From the NCBI GenBank assembly GCA_951813325.1, contig OX638350.1, positions 62,001 to 126,000 on the forward strand: a stretch of DNA of 64,000 nt, read 5' to 3'. This document shows, one piece after another, positions 27,241-35,164 of this stretch; the stretch's first letter is position 1; each line of letters begins with the position of its first letter. Below the pieces are notes generated by a model. It saw only the letters and a list, made by a program, of their open reading frames with translations. It had not been told where the DNA came from and made no database searches. The position numbers were made by a program, and so were the translations under genes. The stretch comes from an uncultured Acidimicrobiales bacterium. GTDB taxonomy: Bacteria; Actinomycetota; Acidimicrobiia; Acidimicrobiales; Bin134.

Positions 27241-27801
27241 CTACCAGTTCTTCCAGTAGCGGGAGGGGATGGGGCCGGTTTGGTCTTGGTACTTGGAGCC
27301 GGCCTCGGTGGATCCGTAGGGGTTCTCTGCGGGGGTGGTCATTCGGATAAAGGAGATCTGGCCGATCTTCATCCCGGCATACAGGGTGATGGGCAGGGTG
27401 GCCACGTTGGACAGCTCCAGGGTGAGTCGCCCGTTCCAACCGGCGTCCACGAATCCAGCAGTGGAATGGATCAAGAGCCCAAGGCGGCCCAGCGACGACT
27501 TGCCCTCCAGTCGGGCCACCAGGTCGTCGGGAATCCGCACCCGCTCCAGGGTGGAGCCCAGCACGAACTCCCCGGGATGGAGGATGAACACCCCGTCGGA
27601 CTTGATCTCCACCGGCTCGGTGAGGGCGTCCATGTTCTTCTTGACGTCGATGAGCCCCTCGGTGTGGTTGCGGAACACCCGGAAGTGCCGGTCGATCCGC
27701 AAATCGACCGACGAGGGCTGGATGGCGCCTTCGGCCAGCGGCTCGATCTCGATGCGGCTCTCGGCCAGCTCCTTGCGGATGGATACGTCGGAAAGGATCA
27801 C
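27241..27801 (-). CDS. dcd: dCTP deaminase
   Basis: 186 residues from GTG 27801 (MILSDVSIRKELAESRIEIE). The open frame extends upstream, but only this start gives a family-like N-terminus. Signatures: 'GAIQPSSVDLRID', 'LHPGEFVLGSTLE', 'LEGKSSLGRLGLLIHSTAGF' (active-site Ser and Arg), 'DAGWNGRLTLELSN' (catalytic Glu) and the C-terminal 'YQDQTGPIPSRYWKNW'. It deaminates dCTP to dUTP (or dUMP in bifunctional forms) for thymidylate supply. It overlaps the HD gene by 4 bp (GTGA). Confidence 0.93.
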   Translation of the reverse strand: MILSDVSIRKELAESRIEIEPLAEGAIQPSSVDLRIDRHFRVFRNHTEGLIDVKKNMDALTEPVEIKSDGVFILHPGEFVLGSTLERVRIPDDLVARLEGKSSLGRLGLLIHSTAGFVDAGWNGRLTLELSNVATLPITLYAGMKIGQISFIRMTTPAENPYGSTEAGSKYQDQTGPIPSRYWKNW

Positions 27802-28352
27802 GCTTTGGGGGCGAAGAAGCTCCGCACCAGCGGCTCGTAGTGCTCCAAGGGCGGTGTGGGGTAAGCCGGGTCGAAAGCGGGCATGTCGTATTCGGCGCAG
27901 AATTCGGCGCAGCGGTCGTAGTGGGGGTGGTCGGCGTAGGCGTCGCGGCTGTTGCGATCCAGCCCGACGTGATGCCAGAAGTAGTAGCCCTGGAAGACGC
28001 CGTGCATCTGCACCATCCAATGGTTGGCCTCCGACACGAACGGCTTGAGGATGGCCGCGGCGATGTCAGGGTGGTTGTGGGGGGTGAGCAGGTCGCCGAT
28101 GTCGTGGACCAGCGCGCACACCAGGTACTCGTCGTCGCGCCCGGCCCTCTCGGCCCGATAGGCGGTCTGGATGCTGTGGGCCAGCCGGTCGACGGCGAAT
28201 CCCTGGGGCCCGGAGGCCAGATCCCGCAACTCCCGCAGCACCCGGTCGGCCAATCCCTGCTCCAGGTAGTGGTGGGCAGGGGCGGTTGCCGCCCAGTCCT
28301 CTGCGGTGGACTCGTCCATGCGGGTGAACGTGGCTTGAGTCATGGTTGCCAT
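27798..28352 (-). CDS. HD-domain protein, PhnZ/MIOX-like
   Basis: 184 residues. The metal-binding HD pattern is present: 'LAHSIQTAYRAERAGRDDEY', 'LVCALVHDIGDLLTPHNH', 'HWMVQMHGVFQGYYFWHHVG', then 'YADHPHYDRCAEF'. The spacing resembles diiron oxygenases of the PhnZ type more than nucleotide phosphohydrolases. It overlaps dcd by 4 bp, which would also suit a nucleotide-handling role. Function unresolved. Start is ATG 28352 or 28343. Confidence 0.7.
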   Translation of the reverse strand: MATMTQATFTRMDESTAEDWAATAPAHHYLEQGLADRVLRELRDLASGPQGFAVDRLAHSIQTAYRAERAGRDDEYLVCALVHDIGDLLTPHNHPDIAAAILKPFVSEANHWMVQMHGVFQGYYFWHHVGLDRNSRDAYADHPHYDRCAEFCAEYDMPAFDPAYPTPPLEHYEPLVRSFFAPKA

Positions 28353-28426
28353 GCCCGAAGCCTACGGCACAAAGAGCATTTTCACCTGCCCGTGAGGCGG
28401 CTCATGGCCGTTAGATTGCAGGACTG

Positions 28427-29362
28427 ATGCGAGCAGTGGTTTTCGAGGGCGGAAAGGCGACAATCGGCGAGGTAGACGACCCGGTACCGGGCCATCGGCA
28501 GCTTCTGGTGGAGGTGCGGGCCACAGGGCTGAACGGCGCCGACATCGCCCAGGCCAAGGGGGGCTATCCTCCGCCGCCGGGCGCGCCGACCACCGGCGGT
28601 CTCGAGATGGCCGGCGAGGTGGTGGCCACCGGGCCCGGTTGCCAGCGGTTCTCGGTGGGCGACCGGGTGATGGCGGTGGTACAGGGCGGCGGACAGGCCG
28701 ATCTGTGTGCAGTGGACGAGCCTCTGGCCATGCCGGTGCCCGAAGCGATGGGCTGGGAAAGCGCGGGCGGATTCCCCGAGGTGTTCGCCACAGCCCACGA
28801 CGCCCTGTTCACCCAGGCTGGGGTGGCCATGGGTGAGCGGGTGTGCATCCACGGCGCGGCCGGAGGAGTGGGGGTGGCCGCAGTGCAGTTGGCGGCGGCG
28901 GCCGGGGCGGAGGTGACCGCCACTGTGCGCAACCCTGATTCCCGCAGCGCGGTGGCCGAGTTGGGAGCGCACGCTATTGACCCCGTCGACTTCGTTGATG
29001 CTGGCCCGTTTGACGTGATCCTCGAGCTGGTGGGCGCCCCCAACTGGCCCGCCAATCTCAAAGCGCTGGCCACCGAGGGCCGCATTTCGGTCATCGGAGT
29101 GGGCGCCGGGGCGGAGGTATCGCTGAATCTGGCGCTGCTGATGGTCAAGCGGGTACGGCTGTTCGCCTCCACGCTGCGGCCCCGCACTCTGGAGCAGCGG
29201 TCCGCCGTCGCCCGCCGTATGGAACGCCATGTGCTCCCCTTGGTGGATGCGGGCCGAGTCCGGGTTCCCATAGCCCGCACCTTCCCCTTGGCCGAGGCGA
29301 CTGCGGCCTACGATTACTTCGCCGTCCCCGGCAAGCTGGGCAAGGTGGTGCTGGTTCCCTAG
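28427..29362 (+). CDS. Zinc-independent MDR quinone oxidoreductase
   Basis: 311 residues of the medium-chain dehydrogenase/reductase superfamily: N-terminal GroES-like domain ('VEVRATGLNGADIAQAKGGY', 'PGLEMAGEV'-like 'GGLEMAGEVVATGPG') and Rossmann domain 'CIHGAAGGVGVAAVQLAAAAG'. The structural and catalytic zinc Cys residues are absent, as in NADPH:quinone reductases. It acts on quinones or alpha,beta-unsaturated carbonyls. Monocistronic, divergent from the HD-dcd operon. Confidence 0.85.
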   Translation: MRAVVFEGGKATIGEVDDPVPGHRQLLVEVRATGLNGADIAQAKGGYPPPPGAPTTGGLEMAGEVVATGPGCQRFSVGDRVMAVVQGGGQADLCAVDEPLAMPVPEAMGWESAGGFPEVFATAHDALFTQAGVAMGERVCIHGAAGGVGVAAVQLAAAAGAEVTATVRNPDSRSAVAELGAHAIDPVDFVDAGPFDVILELVGAPNWPANLKALATEGRISVIGVGAGAEVSLNLALLMVKRVRLFASTLRPRTLEQRSAVARRMERHVLPLVDAGRVRVPIARTFPLAEATAAYDYFAVPGKLGKVVLVP

Positions 29363-29426
29363 AGGCCGCGAAGACGGGTACCAACGGTCTCGGGAACTTG
29401 AGACGTATCCTTGGCGTCTAACGGTT

Positions 29427-31013
29427 ATGAAAAAGCTGGTTGGGTCGATCATTTTGCTTGCTGCGATCGCGGTTGGTTGCGGTAGCTCAGACCAGGCCCA
29501 AACCCCAAGCGCCACCGCCACTGCGGTCGCCGCCCCCACTGCTGCGGCGACCGATGACCCCCCTTCGACCCCCACCGCGGCCCCCACTGCTGCGGCGAAC
29601 GTTGAACCCACTCGGACTCCCACCCCCATTGCCTCTGCTGCGGCGACTCCGGTGGCCACTGTTGTGCCGACTTCGGTCCCGACTCCGGTGGCGACCGTTG
29701 TGCCGACTCCGGTTCCGACTCCGGTGGCGACCGTTGTGCCGACTCCGGTTCCGACTCCGGTGGCGACCGTTGTGCCGACTTCGGTCCCGACTCCGGTGGC
29801 GACCGTTGTGCCGACTTCGGTTCCGACTCCGGTGGCGACCGTTGTGCCGACTTCGGTTCCGACTCCGGTGGCCACTGTTGAGCCGGTGCTCCATCGCTTA
29901 CCGGCTGATCCGAGTGCCCCAGCCAGGGAATGGGTGGGCGGAGTCAATGCCGCTGGCTGGGATTTCCATCGGCACTTGGAGGGCAACGCGATCTCCAGCC
30001 CAATGAGCATTGGGGTGGCCTTCAGCCTGAGTCGAGCCGGGGCATCGGCTGACTCCGGGGCGGCGCTCGACATGATCTTCGGATTCCCCGGGGCTGACAC
30101 CCACCGTGCGGCCAACGCCGTTGATCTCAGATTGGCCATGGTCTCGGTGGACCCCACCACCTTGGAGGTGGCCAATCGGCTCTTCCCCGACGATGGATTC
30201 TCCCCGCGCCAAGAATTCCTGAACATCGCCACTGCTCACTACGGGGCCACTGTCGAGCCAGTCGACACCGCCGACGGCGGGGCCGCAGCCGACTCCATCA
30301 ATCGTTGGGTATCAGAGCGCACCCGGGGGCTCATCCCTGTAATCGTCGACGCAGGGGTCGTCCAAGACCAAGAACTGGTCATGGTCAACACCGTCTACCT
30401 AAAGGCCGACTGGCTGGTGCCGTTCCTCCCCGAGTTCACCCGCGATCGCCAATTCACCACCGGCGACGGCCAGTCGGTGACGGTGCCCTTTATGCACGAC
30501 CGGGTGCCGGTGCATCGCCGCTATGTGCAACTCGCCGACGCCGACGCGGTGGAGCTGCCCTACCAGGGCGACGAGCTGGCCATGTGGCTCATCGTCCCCC
30601 ACGACTCCGATGGCTTGACCGCCGTGGAGGAGTCGCTCGACGCTAAGGCGTTGGTTGGGCTGTCCATCTCGGCGCTAGAAGGCACGGTAGAGCTCACCAT
30701 GCCCAAGTGGGAGCAGACCTTGCCGCCGGCTGACCTGTTCAAGTGGCTCTGCCTGCGCGGGTTCTGTCCAGGTGCGGGCTTCGACGGCATCGCTCCCGGC
30801 CTCTTCATCTCTACTGCACTTCACGGAGCCAAGGTGATCGTGGATGAGAAGGGCACCGAAGCCGCTGCTGCCACTACAACCGGTTTCGCGACTTCCCTAC
30901 CGCCCCCGCCTGATCTCACCGTGGTGGCCGACCGCCCCTTCCTGTGGGCCATCGTCCACCAAGACACCGGCGCTCTCCTGTTCGTCGGCCGCCTCGTCAA
31001 CCCCGCGGCCTGA
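29427..31013 (+). CDS. Serpin lipoprotein with long Pro/Thr/Val repeat stalk
   Basis: 528 residues. The signal peptide with lipobox AVGC puts lipidated Cys at about 18. Residues 20-155 are a low-complexity Ala/Thr/Pro stalk with six 12-residue repeats (TPVATVVPTSVP). Residues 160-528 are a serpin: 'NAISSPMSIGVAFSLSRAGA', 'MVNTVYLKADW', hinge 'EKGTEAAAATTTGFATSL' and 'ADRPFLWAIVHQDTGALLFV'. The small-residue hinge is intact, so protease inhibition is likely. By alpha1-antitrypsin numbering P1 falls near the Ser-Leu of FATSL, just before four Pro. It would be tethered outside the membrane and trap host or competitor proteases. Confidence 0.9.
   Translation: MKKLVGSIILLAAIAVGCGSSDQAQTPSATATAVAAPTAAATDDPPSTPTAAPTAAANVEPTRTPTPIASAAATPVATVVPTSVPTPVATVVPTPVPTPVATVVPTPVPTPVATVVPTSVPTPVATVVPTSVPTPVATVVPTSVPTPVATVEPVLHRLPADPSAPAREWVGGVNAAGWDFHRHLEGNAISSPMSIGVAFSLSRAGASADSGAALDMIFGFPGADTHRAANAVDLRLAMVSVDPTTLEVANRLFPDDGFSPRQEFLNIATAHYGATVEPVDTADGGAAADSINRWVSERTRGLIPVIVDAGVVQDQELVMVNTVYLKADWLVPFLPEFTRDRQFTTGDGQSVTVPFMHDRVPVHRRYVQLADADAVELPYQGDELAMWLIVPHDSDGLTAVEESLDAKALVGLSISALEGTVELTMPKWEQTLPPADLFKWLCLRGFCPGAGFDGIAPGLFISTALHGAKVIVDEKGTEAAAATTTGFATSLPPPPDLTVVADRPFLWAIVHQDTGALLFVGRLVNPAA
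29646..29882 (+). repeat. Six-and-a-half 36-bp tandem repeats in the serpin stalk
   Basis: Units begin at 29646, 29682, 29718, 29754, 29790 and 29826, with a partial at 29862-29882. Units differ mainly at one Ser/Pro codon and a few synonymous bases, so amplification is recent and the stalk length is probably variable between strains. Confidence 0.9.
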
Positions 31014-31026
31014 CAATTTGGAACAG

Positions 31027-31557
31027 TTACAGCCGTTCTCTGAAGCGGTTCAGTTCACCTCGATCAGCAAGCTCATCGTGGACAATACGCTGAGCTTGTT
31101 CGCGCACTTCTCGATTAGAAATACCGAAATTGCTAGCAAGTTGGCCCAACATACTTGTGGCCTTTTGAATGTTCTTACGATCCAAACGCGGCGATGGCAA
31201 GAACAGGATTGAGGGACCATGCTCGCGAATCATCCGACGAATCTCGGGAAGATATGCAAGTAGCTGACCCCACTCACGAACCGGGTCTCCGGTCGGTCGA
31301 CGCCAAGTCACAACCGACAGATCGGTTCGCGACAAAGTCCACAACTCCTCAATCTGCTCAGACTGGTGCCAGTCCTGAGTAACGAGCGCACCAAAACCAG
31401 CTTCATTCGCCCGAAGGTAGAGGTACCAATCCGGTGTGAACGACCCGGCAAGCGTCGAATCAAACTCACGTAGTGAGACAACTTCGACGGTTGCATCCAC
31501 CGATGCAGGACGGAACCCCGGCGGGGACGGAAAACCCTCGTCGAGAAGCAGACGCAC
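31027..31557 (-). CDS. PIN-like (DUF5615-type) toxin candidate
   Basis: 176 residues from GTG 31557. The N-terminal 'MRLLLDEGFPSPPG' with the early Asp-Glu, and 'GFGALVTQDWHQSEQIEEL' with a second acidic site, are typical of PIN-like toxins (Mut7-C/DUF5615 group), often paired with DUF433 antitoxins. It starts 6 bp after the DUF433 gene. Predicted ribonuclease; not demonstrated. Confidence 0.65.
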   Translation of the reverse strand: MRLLLDEGFPSPPGFRPASVDATVEVVSLREFDSTLAGSFTPDWYLYLRANEAGFGALVTQDWHQSEQIEELWTLSRTDLSVVTWRRPTGDPVREWGQLLAYLPEIRRMIREHGPSILFLPSPRLDRKNIQKATSMLGQLASNFGISNREVREQAQRIVHDELADRGELNRFRERL

Positions 31558-31563
31558 CGAGGA

Positions 31564-32277
31564 CTAGGCCGCTCTGAGGCGAGTCTCGAATTCCAAGGCG
31601 TCTTCGATCGCCTCGACCGACAACCGCTCATATAGCCGGGAAATCGCAGCAGCGTCGAGCCCACGGTCTTCCCTCAGTGCGTACAAGTTGGCGCTTGGCA
31701 CACGCGAACCTTCAATACACGGCTCACCAGCTAAGACCCAGGGAGAGATGTAGGTGTGCTCCGAAGGTCGAATCAAACTTGGTCCCCAAAGCTCCCCTTT
31801 GGAAATGCCTTCAACCGGTTCAGTGAGTTCGAATACATCGAGGACCTCGACAAGGCCATCGAACGCTTGCTGGCCGGTAAATCGATCTGTGCCCTCGTTG
31901 CCGATCAGGAAGATAGTGCCGTCGCTATGGACGCTTGGATCGATGTCCGACCTCTCAAGTAGTTCACGCACATATCGAACTCTCTCAGAGGCTTCTGAGC
32001 GGTCCATGTGCTTGCTTCGCAGCCAAGCCAACAGCCTTGCGAAGACAATGTCTCGATATGACCAGCCGCGGGGCCTTGCGCCAATCCAGTCGGGAACAAG
32101 CACACCTGCGGACGCCCAGTCGTGCAGCGTCCTGGCAGGTATGGCCGATAGTTGTTGGGCTCGTTCAGCGTCGTACCGGCCGCGCGGATACTTCAGGGCT
32201 CGAAGCACCAGCGAACGAACGTCGGCAGAAAGCGACTCACGGTCTGGTGGCACCTTCTCAGTATCGCAGCAAAACAT
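31564..32277 (-). CDS. MerR-like HTH plus DUF433 antitoxin
   Basis: 237 residues. The N-terminal half has a MerR-like element 'IPARTLHDWASAGVLVPDWI', 'GWSYRDIVFARLLAWLR'. The C-terminal 60 residues are a DUF433 domain: 'PWVLAGEPCIEGSRVPSANL', then 'GLDAAAISRLYERLSVEAIE'. DUF433 proteins are antitoxins of PIN-like toxins, which fits the coupled downstream gene. The HTH fusion suggests self-regulation of the pair. Confidence 0.75.
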   Translation of the reverse strand: MFCCDTEKVPPDRESLSADVRSLVLRALKYPRGRYDAERAQQLSAIPARTLHDWASAGVLVPDWIGARPRGWSYRDIVFARLLAWLRSKHMDRSEASERVRYVRELLERSDIDPSVHSDGTIFLIGNEGTDRFTGQQAFDGLVEVLDVFELTEPVEGISKGELWGPSLIRPSEHTYISPWVLAGEPCIEGSRVPSANLYALREDRGLDAAAISRLYERLSVEAIEDALEFETRLRAA

Positions 32278-32363
32278 GCCTTATAGAGGACTCGCACCAA
32301 CTTGGCAGTTTCCCAATCGGATATCGGGTGATTGATCTTGGCCATTGACCTCCGAGACGGCGC

Positions 32364-32996
32364 TCATTTCTGAGCAGCCAGGTAGTCGAGCACCTCTTGC
32401 TCGGACACCACGTCGGCGTACTTGGCGTCAAGGTCGAACAGGTTGGCCTCATGGACGCGCTGGTCTCGGTCGCCGCAGGCATCTCTCACCACGATGGGAA
32501 CGAAACCGTGCTGGCAGGCGTCGAGTGCGGTGGCCCGGACGCAGCCGCTGGTTGACACACCCGTGATGATCAGCGTGTCGATGCCCAGGGAGGTCAGCGT
32601 AGAGGCCAGCGACGTGCCGAAGAATCCTGAGGCGTACTGCTTGACCACCACCACCTCTTCGTCGGCCGGTTCCAGGCCTTCGCCGTACTGGCCGAGCGGG
32701 TTGCCCCGTACAAAGCACTCCAGCGCGCCGACCTTGCGGAAGAAGACCCCGCCGTCGGCCCCTCCCGGCTGAAACTCCACCCTGGTGTGCAGCACGGGGA
32801 TCTGAGCCCTCCTAGCGGCAGCCAGCAGCCGTATGCACGACTCTCGGGCGTCTTCCACACCGGCATACAGCGGCGAATCGGGTTCCAGATATGCCTGGCA
32901 GAAGTCGACCACCACCAGGGCAGGCTGCTGGCCGAATCCGAGACGGTTGCTGAATCCTGCCTGGCGATAGTCGTCGGCCAAGCTGTCTCCGGTCAT
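32364..32996 (-). CDS. Isochorismatase-fold cysteine hydrolase (maleamate/carbamoylsarcosine amidase-like)
   Basis: 210 residues with the catalytic triad of the family: Asp in 'ALVVVDFCQAYL', Lys in 'VVVKQYASGFFGT', and Cys in 'GVSTSGCVRATALDA', with a probable cis-peptide before the Val-Ser. Sequence style is that of N-carbamoylsarcosine amidase or maleamate amidohydrolase (NicF). It lies 16 bp downstream of a class III CoA transferase gene on the same strand, so the released acid could be CoA-activated. A role in maleamate-like amide hydrolysis is my inference from context. Confidence 0.8.
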   Translation of the reverse strand: MTGDSLADDYRQAGFSNRLGFGQQPALVVVDFCQAYLEPDSPLYAGVEDARESCIRLLAAARRAQIPVLHTRVEFQPGGADGGVFFRKVGALECFVRGNPLGQYGEGLEPADEEVVVVKQYASGFFGTSLASTLTSLGIDTLIITGVSTSGCVRATALDACQHGFVPIVVRDACGDRDQRVHEANLFDLDAKYADVVSEQEVLDYLAAQK

Positions 32997-33012
32997 GCCC
33001 GGTCCCCCTGCA

Positions 33013-34209
33013 TCAGTCGACTATCCCATTGGCCCGGAGCTGGCTGATGGCGTCGCCATCGAGGCCGAGGATTCCACTTAGCACCTCTTCGTTGTGCTCG
33101 CCCAGCACCGGCCCCGACCATTCGATCTCTCCGGGGGTGTCCGACAGCTTGGGCACCACGTTCTGCATGGGGATCGAGCCGAAGTCGGGACTGTCCACCC
33201 AGGCAATGGCCTGTCGGGCCGAGAAATGCTCGTCGGCCAACATCTCGGGGGCACGATACATCTGGCCGTTGGGCACGGCGTGCTCGTTCAGCAGCCGGTG
33301 AAGGTCGCGGGCATCGAGGGTAGCTGTCCACTCGGCGATCAGCTCGTCGAGCTCAAGCTGGTTGTCGCCCCGGGCGAGGTGGGTGGCATAGCGGGGGTCT
33401 TCGCCCAACTCGGGTCGGCCCATGGCTTCGGCCAGCCGCCGCCACACTGTGTCCTGGTTGCCGGAGATCAGGTGCATCTTGCCGTCCCGGGTGGGGTACA
33501 CGTTGGCCGGCGCGATGTTGGGGATCATCGAACCGGTGCGCTCGCGAATGAACCCCGCTACGTGATACTCGGTCAAAAGCGACTCCATGACCGCCATCAC
33601 CGACTCGTACAGGGCAGCGTCCACCACCTGTCCCTTGCCGGTGCGCTGGCGGGCGTGGAGGGCGTTGAGCGTGCCGATGGTGGCGAACATGGCAGTGAGG
33701 GTGTCGCCGATGCTGATACCGGTGCGGCTGGGCATCTTCTCCGGGTCACCGGTGGTGTAGCGGATGCCGCCCAGCGCTTCGCCGATGGCGCCGAAGCCGG
33801 GCTGGGAGGCATAGGGGCCAGACTGTCCGTAGCCCGACACCCGAGTGATGATCAACCGGGGATTGACGGCGTGGAGCTCAGCGGGGGACAGTCCCCACTT
33901 TTCCAGGGTGCCGGGTCGGAAGTTCTCCACCAGCACGTCGGCGTTGGCCGCCAGTTGGCGCACCAGGTCTTGTCCGGCGGCCTCGCGCAGGTTGACGGTG
34001 ACCGACTTCTTGCCCCGGCCCACTACCGGCCACCACAGCGACTTGCCGTCGGCCCTCTCCTGGCCCCATACCCGCATGGGATCGCCGGTTCCCGGTGGCT
34101 CGACCTTGATCACCTCGGCCCCGTGGTCGGCCAATTGCTGGCCGCAGAACGGGCCGGCCAGCAGGGTGCCCATCTCGATAACCCGGATGTCGGTCAGAGC
34201 TCCAGACAT
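33013..34209 (-). CDS. Class III CoA transferase (CaiB/BaiF family), copy 1
   Basis: 398 residues, full length. Family motifs: 'LTDIRVIEMGTLLAGPFCGQ', 'LADHGAEVIKVEPPGTGDPM', 'VLVENFRPGTLEKWGL', 'RVSGYGQSGPYASQPGF' and the active-site Asp in 'GKGQVVDAALYESVM'. It moves CoA between carboxylic acids. It precedes the cysteine hydrolase, and its ATG lies only 11 bp from the ATG of the divergent lyase gene, leaving almost no intergenic promoter. Confidence 0.92.
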   Translation of the reverse strand: MSGALTDIRVIEMGTLLAGPFCGQQLADHGAEVIKVEPPGTGDPMRVWGQERADGKSLWWPVVGRGKKSVTVNLREAAGQDLVRQLAANADVLVENFRPGTLEKWGLSPAELHAVNPRLIITRVSGYGQSGPYASQPGFGAIGEALGGIRYTTGDPEKMPSRTGISIGDTLTAMFATIGTLNALHARQRTGKGQVVDAALYESVMAVMESLLTEYHVAGFIRERTGSMIPNIAPANVYPTRDGKMHLISGNQDTVWRRLAEAMGRPELGEDPRYATHLARGDNQLELDELIAEWTATLDARDLHRLLNEHAVPNGQMYRAPEMLADEHFSARQAIAWVDSPDFGSIPMQNVVPKLSDTPGEIEWSGPVLGEHNEEVLSGILGLDGDAISQLRANGIVD

Positions 34210-34220
34210 GATTCTCCAAT

Positions 34221-35138
34221 ATGCTCGGACTCGCAGTGAGCGAGCGCATTCAAATCGTCGAAGTGGCCCCTCGGGACGGCTTGCAGGCCGACCCCGCCGA
34301 CCTCAGCACCGCGCAGAAGGTCGAGCTCATCGAGCGGCTGGTAGCCGCCGGCCACACTCGCATCGAGGCCACCAGCTTCGTCAGCCCCAAGGCAGTGCCC
34401 AAGATGGCCGACGGGGATGCGGTCATGGCCGGCGTGCCCCGGTCGAGCGGGGTGAGCTACAGCGCACTGGCCCTCAACCAACGAGGGGTTGAGCGGGCCA
34501 TCTCCGCCGGGGTCGACGAGGTTTGCGGGGTGGTAGTGGCCACCGAGGCGTTTTCCCAGGCCAACCAACGGGCCAGTGTGGCCGAGTCGGTGCAGCGCTG
34601 GCGCGACATCAGCGATGCCGCCCGGGTTTCTGGCATCAAGACCGCGGTCACTGTTTCTGCTGTGTGCGGATGTCCCTACGAGGGGCGGGTGGAAGCCCAG
34701 AGCGTGCTCGACATTGTGGCCCAATTGGCCGAGACCCGGCCCGACGAGTTGGCTCTGGCCGATACCATCGGGGCCGGGGTTCCCACCCAGGTGGCCGACC
34801 TGTTCGCGGGGGTCCGGGAGCAGGCTCCCGGCATTGCACTGCGAGGCCACTTCCACAACACCCGCAACACCGCTTTGGCCAACATCGCCGCGGCGATCGA
34901 CACCGGCGTGAGGGTGTTCGACTCCAGCCTCGGCGGGGTGGGGGGCTGTCCGTTCGCTCCCAAAGCCACCGGCAACGTCGCCACCGAAGACGTGGTGTAT
35001 CTGGTGCACGAGATGGGCTTCGACACCGGGCTGGATCTGGACGCGCTCATCGACACCACAGCCTGGCTGGAAGCCCAACTCGGCCACGGCGTGCCCAGCC
35101 TGGTGGCCAAGGCCGGCGGATTTCCGCAACCTCGCTGA
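34221..35138 (+). CDS. HMG-CoA lyase-family protein
   Basis: 305 residues of the DRE-TIM metallolyase family: 'EVAPRDGLQADPADLS' (catalytic Asp/Arg), 'VCGCPYEGRV', 'RGHFHNTRNTALANI' (metal HxH) and the mobile Cys loop 'GGVGGCPFAPKATGNVATED', all intact. It cleaves 3-hydroxy-3-methylglutaryl-CoA or a close 3-hydroxyacyl-CoA, giving acetyl-CoA-level products. The start may be ATG 34221 or GTG 34236; neither has a clear Shine-Dalgarno. It is convergent with the amidohydrolase operon. Confidence 0.88.
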   Translation: MLGLAVSERIQIVEVAPRDGLQADPADLSTAQKVELIERLVAAGHTRIEATSFVSPKAVPKMADGDAVMAGVPRSSGVSYSALALNQRGVERAISAGVDEVCGVVVATEAFSQANQRASVAESVQRWRDISDAARVSGIKTAVTVSAVCGCPYEGRVEAQSVLDIVAQLAETRPDELALADTIGAGVPTQVADLFAGVREQAPGIALRGHFHNTRNTALANIAAAIDTGVRVFDSSLGGVGGCPFAPKATGNVATEDVVYLVHEMGFDTGLDLDALIDTTAWLEAQLGHGVPSLVAKAGGFPQPR

Positions 35139-35164
35139 GCACCTCACAGCAGTGGCCGCCGCGC

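Noticed and set aside
29646-29882. Regular 36-bp repeats resembling a CRISPR array
   Set aside because: The repeats are contiguous without unique spacers and lie in frame within the serpin coding sequence.
28382-30232. Very long open frame on the minus strand opposite the MDR oxidoreductase and serpin
   Set aside because: It is antisense to two well-supported genes, its repeats mirror the serpin stalk, and it has no recognisable domain; a GC-rich shadow frame.
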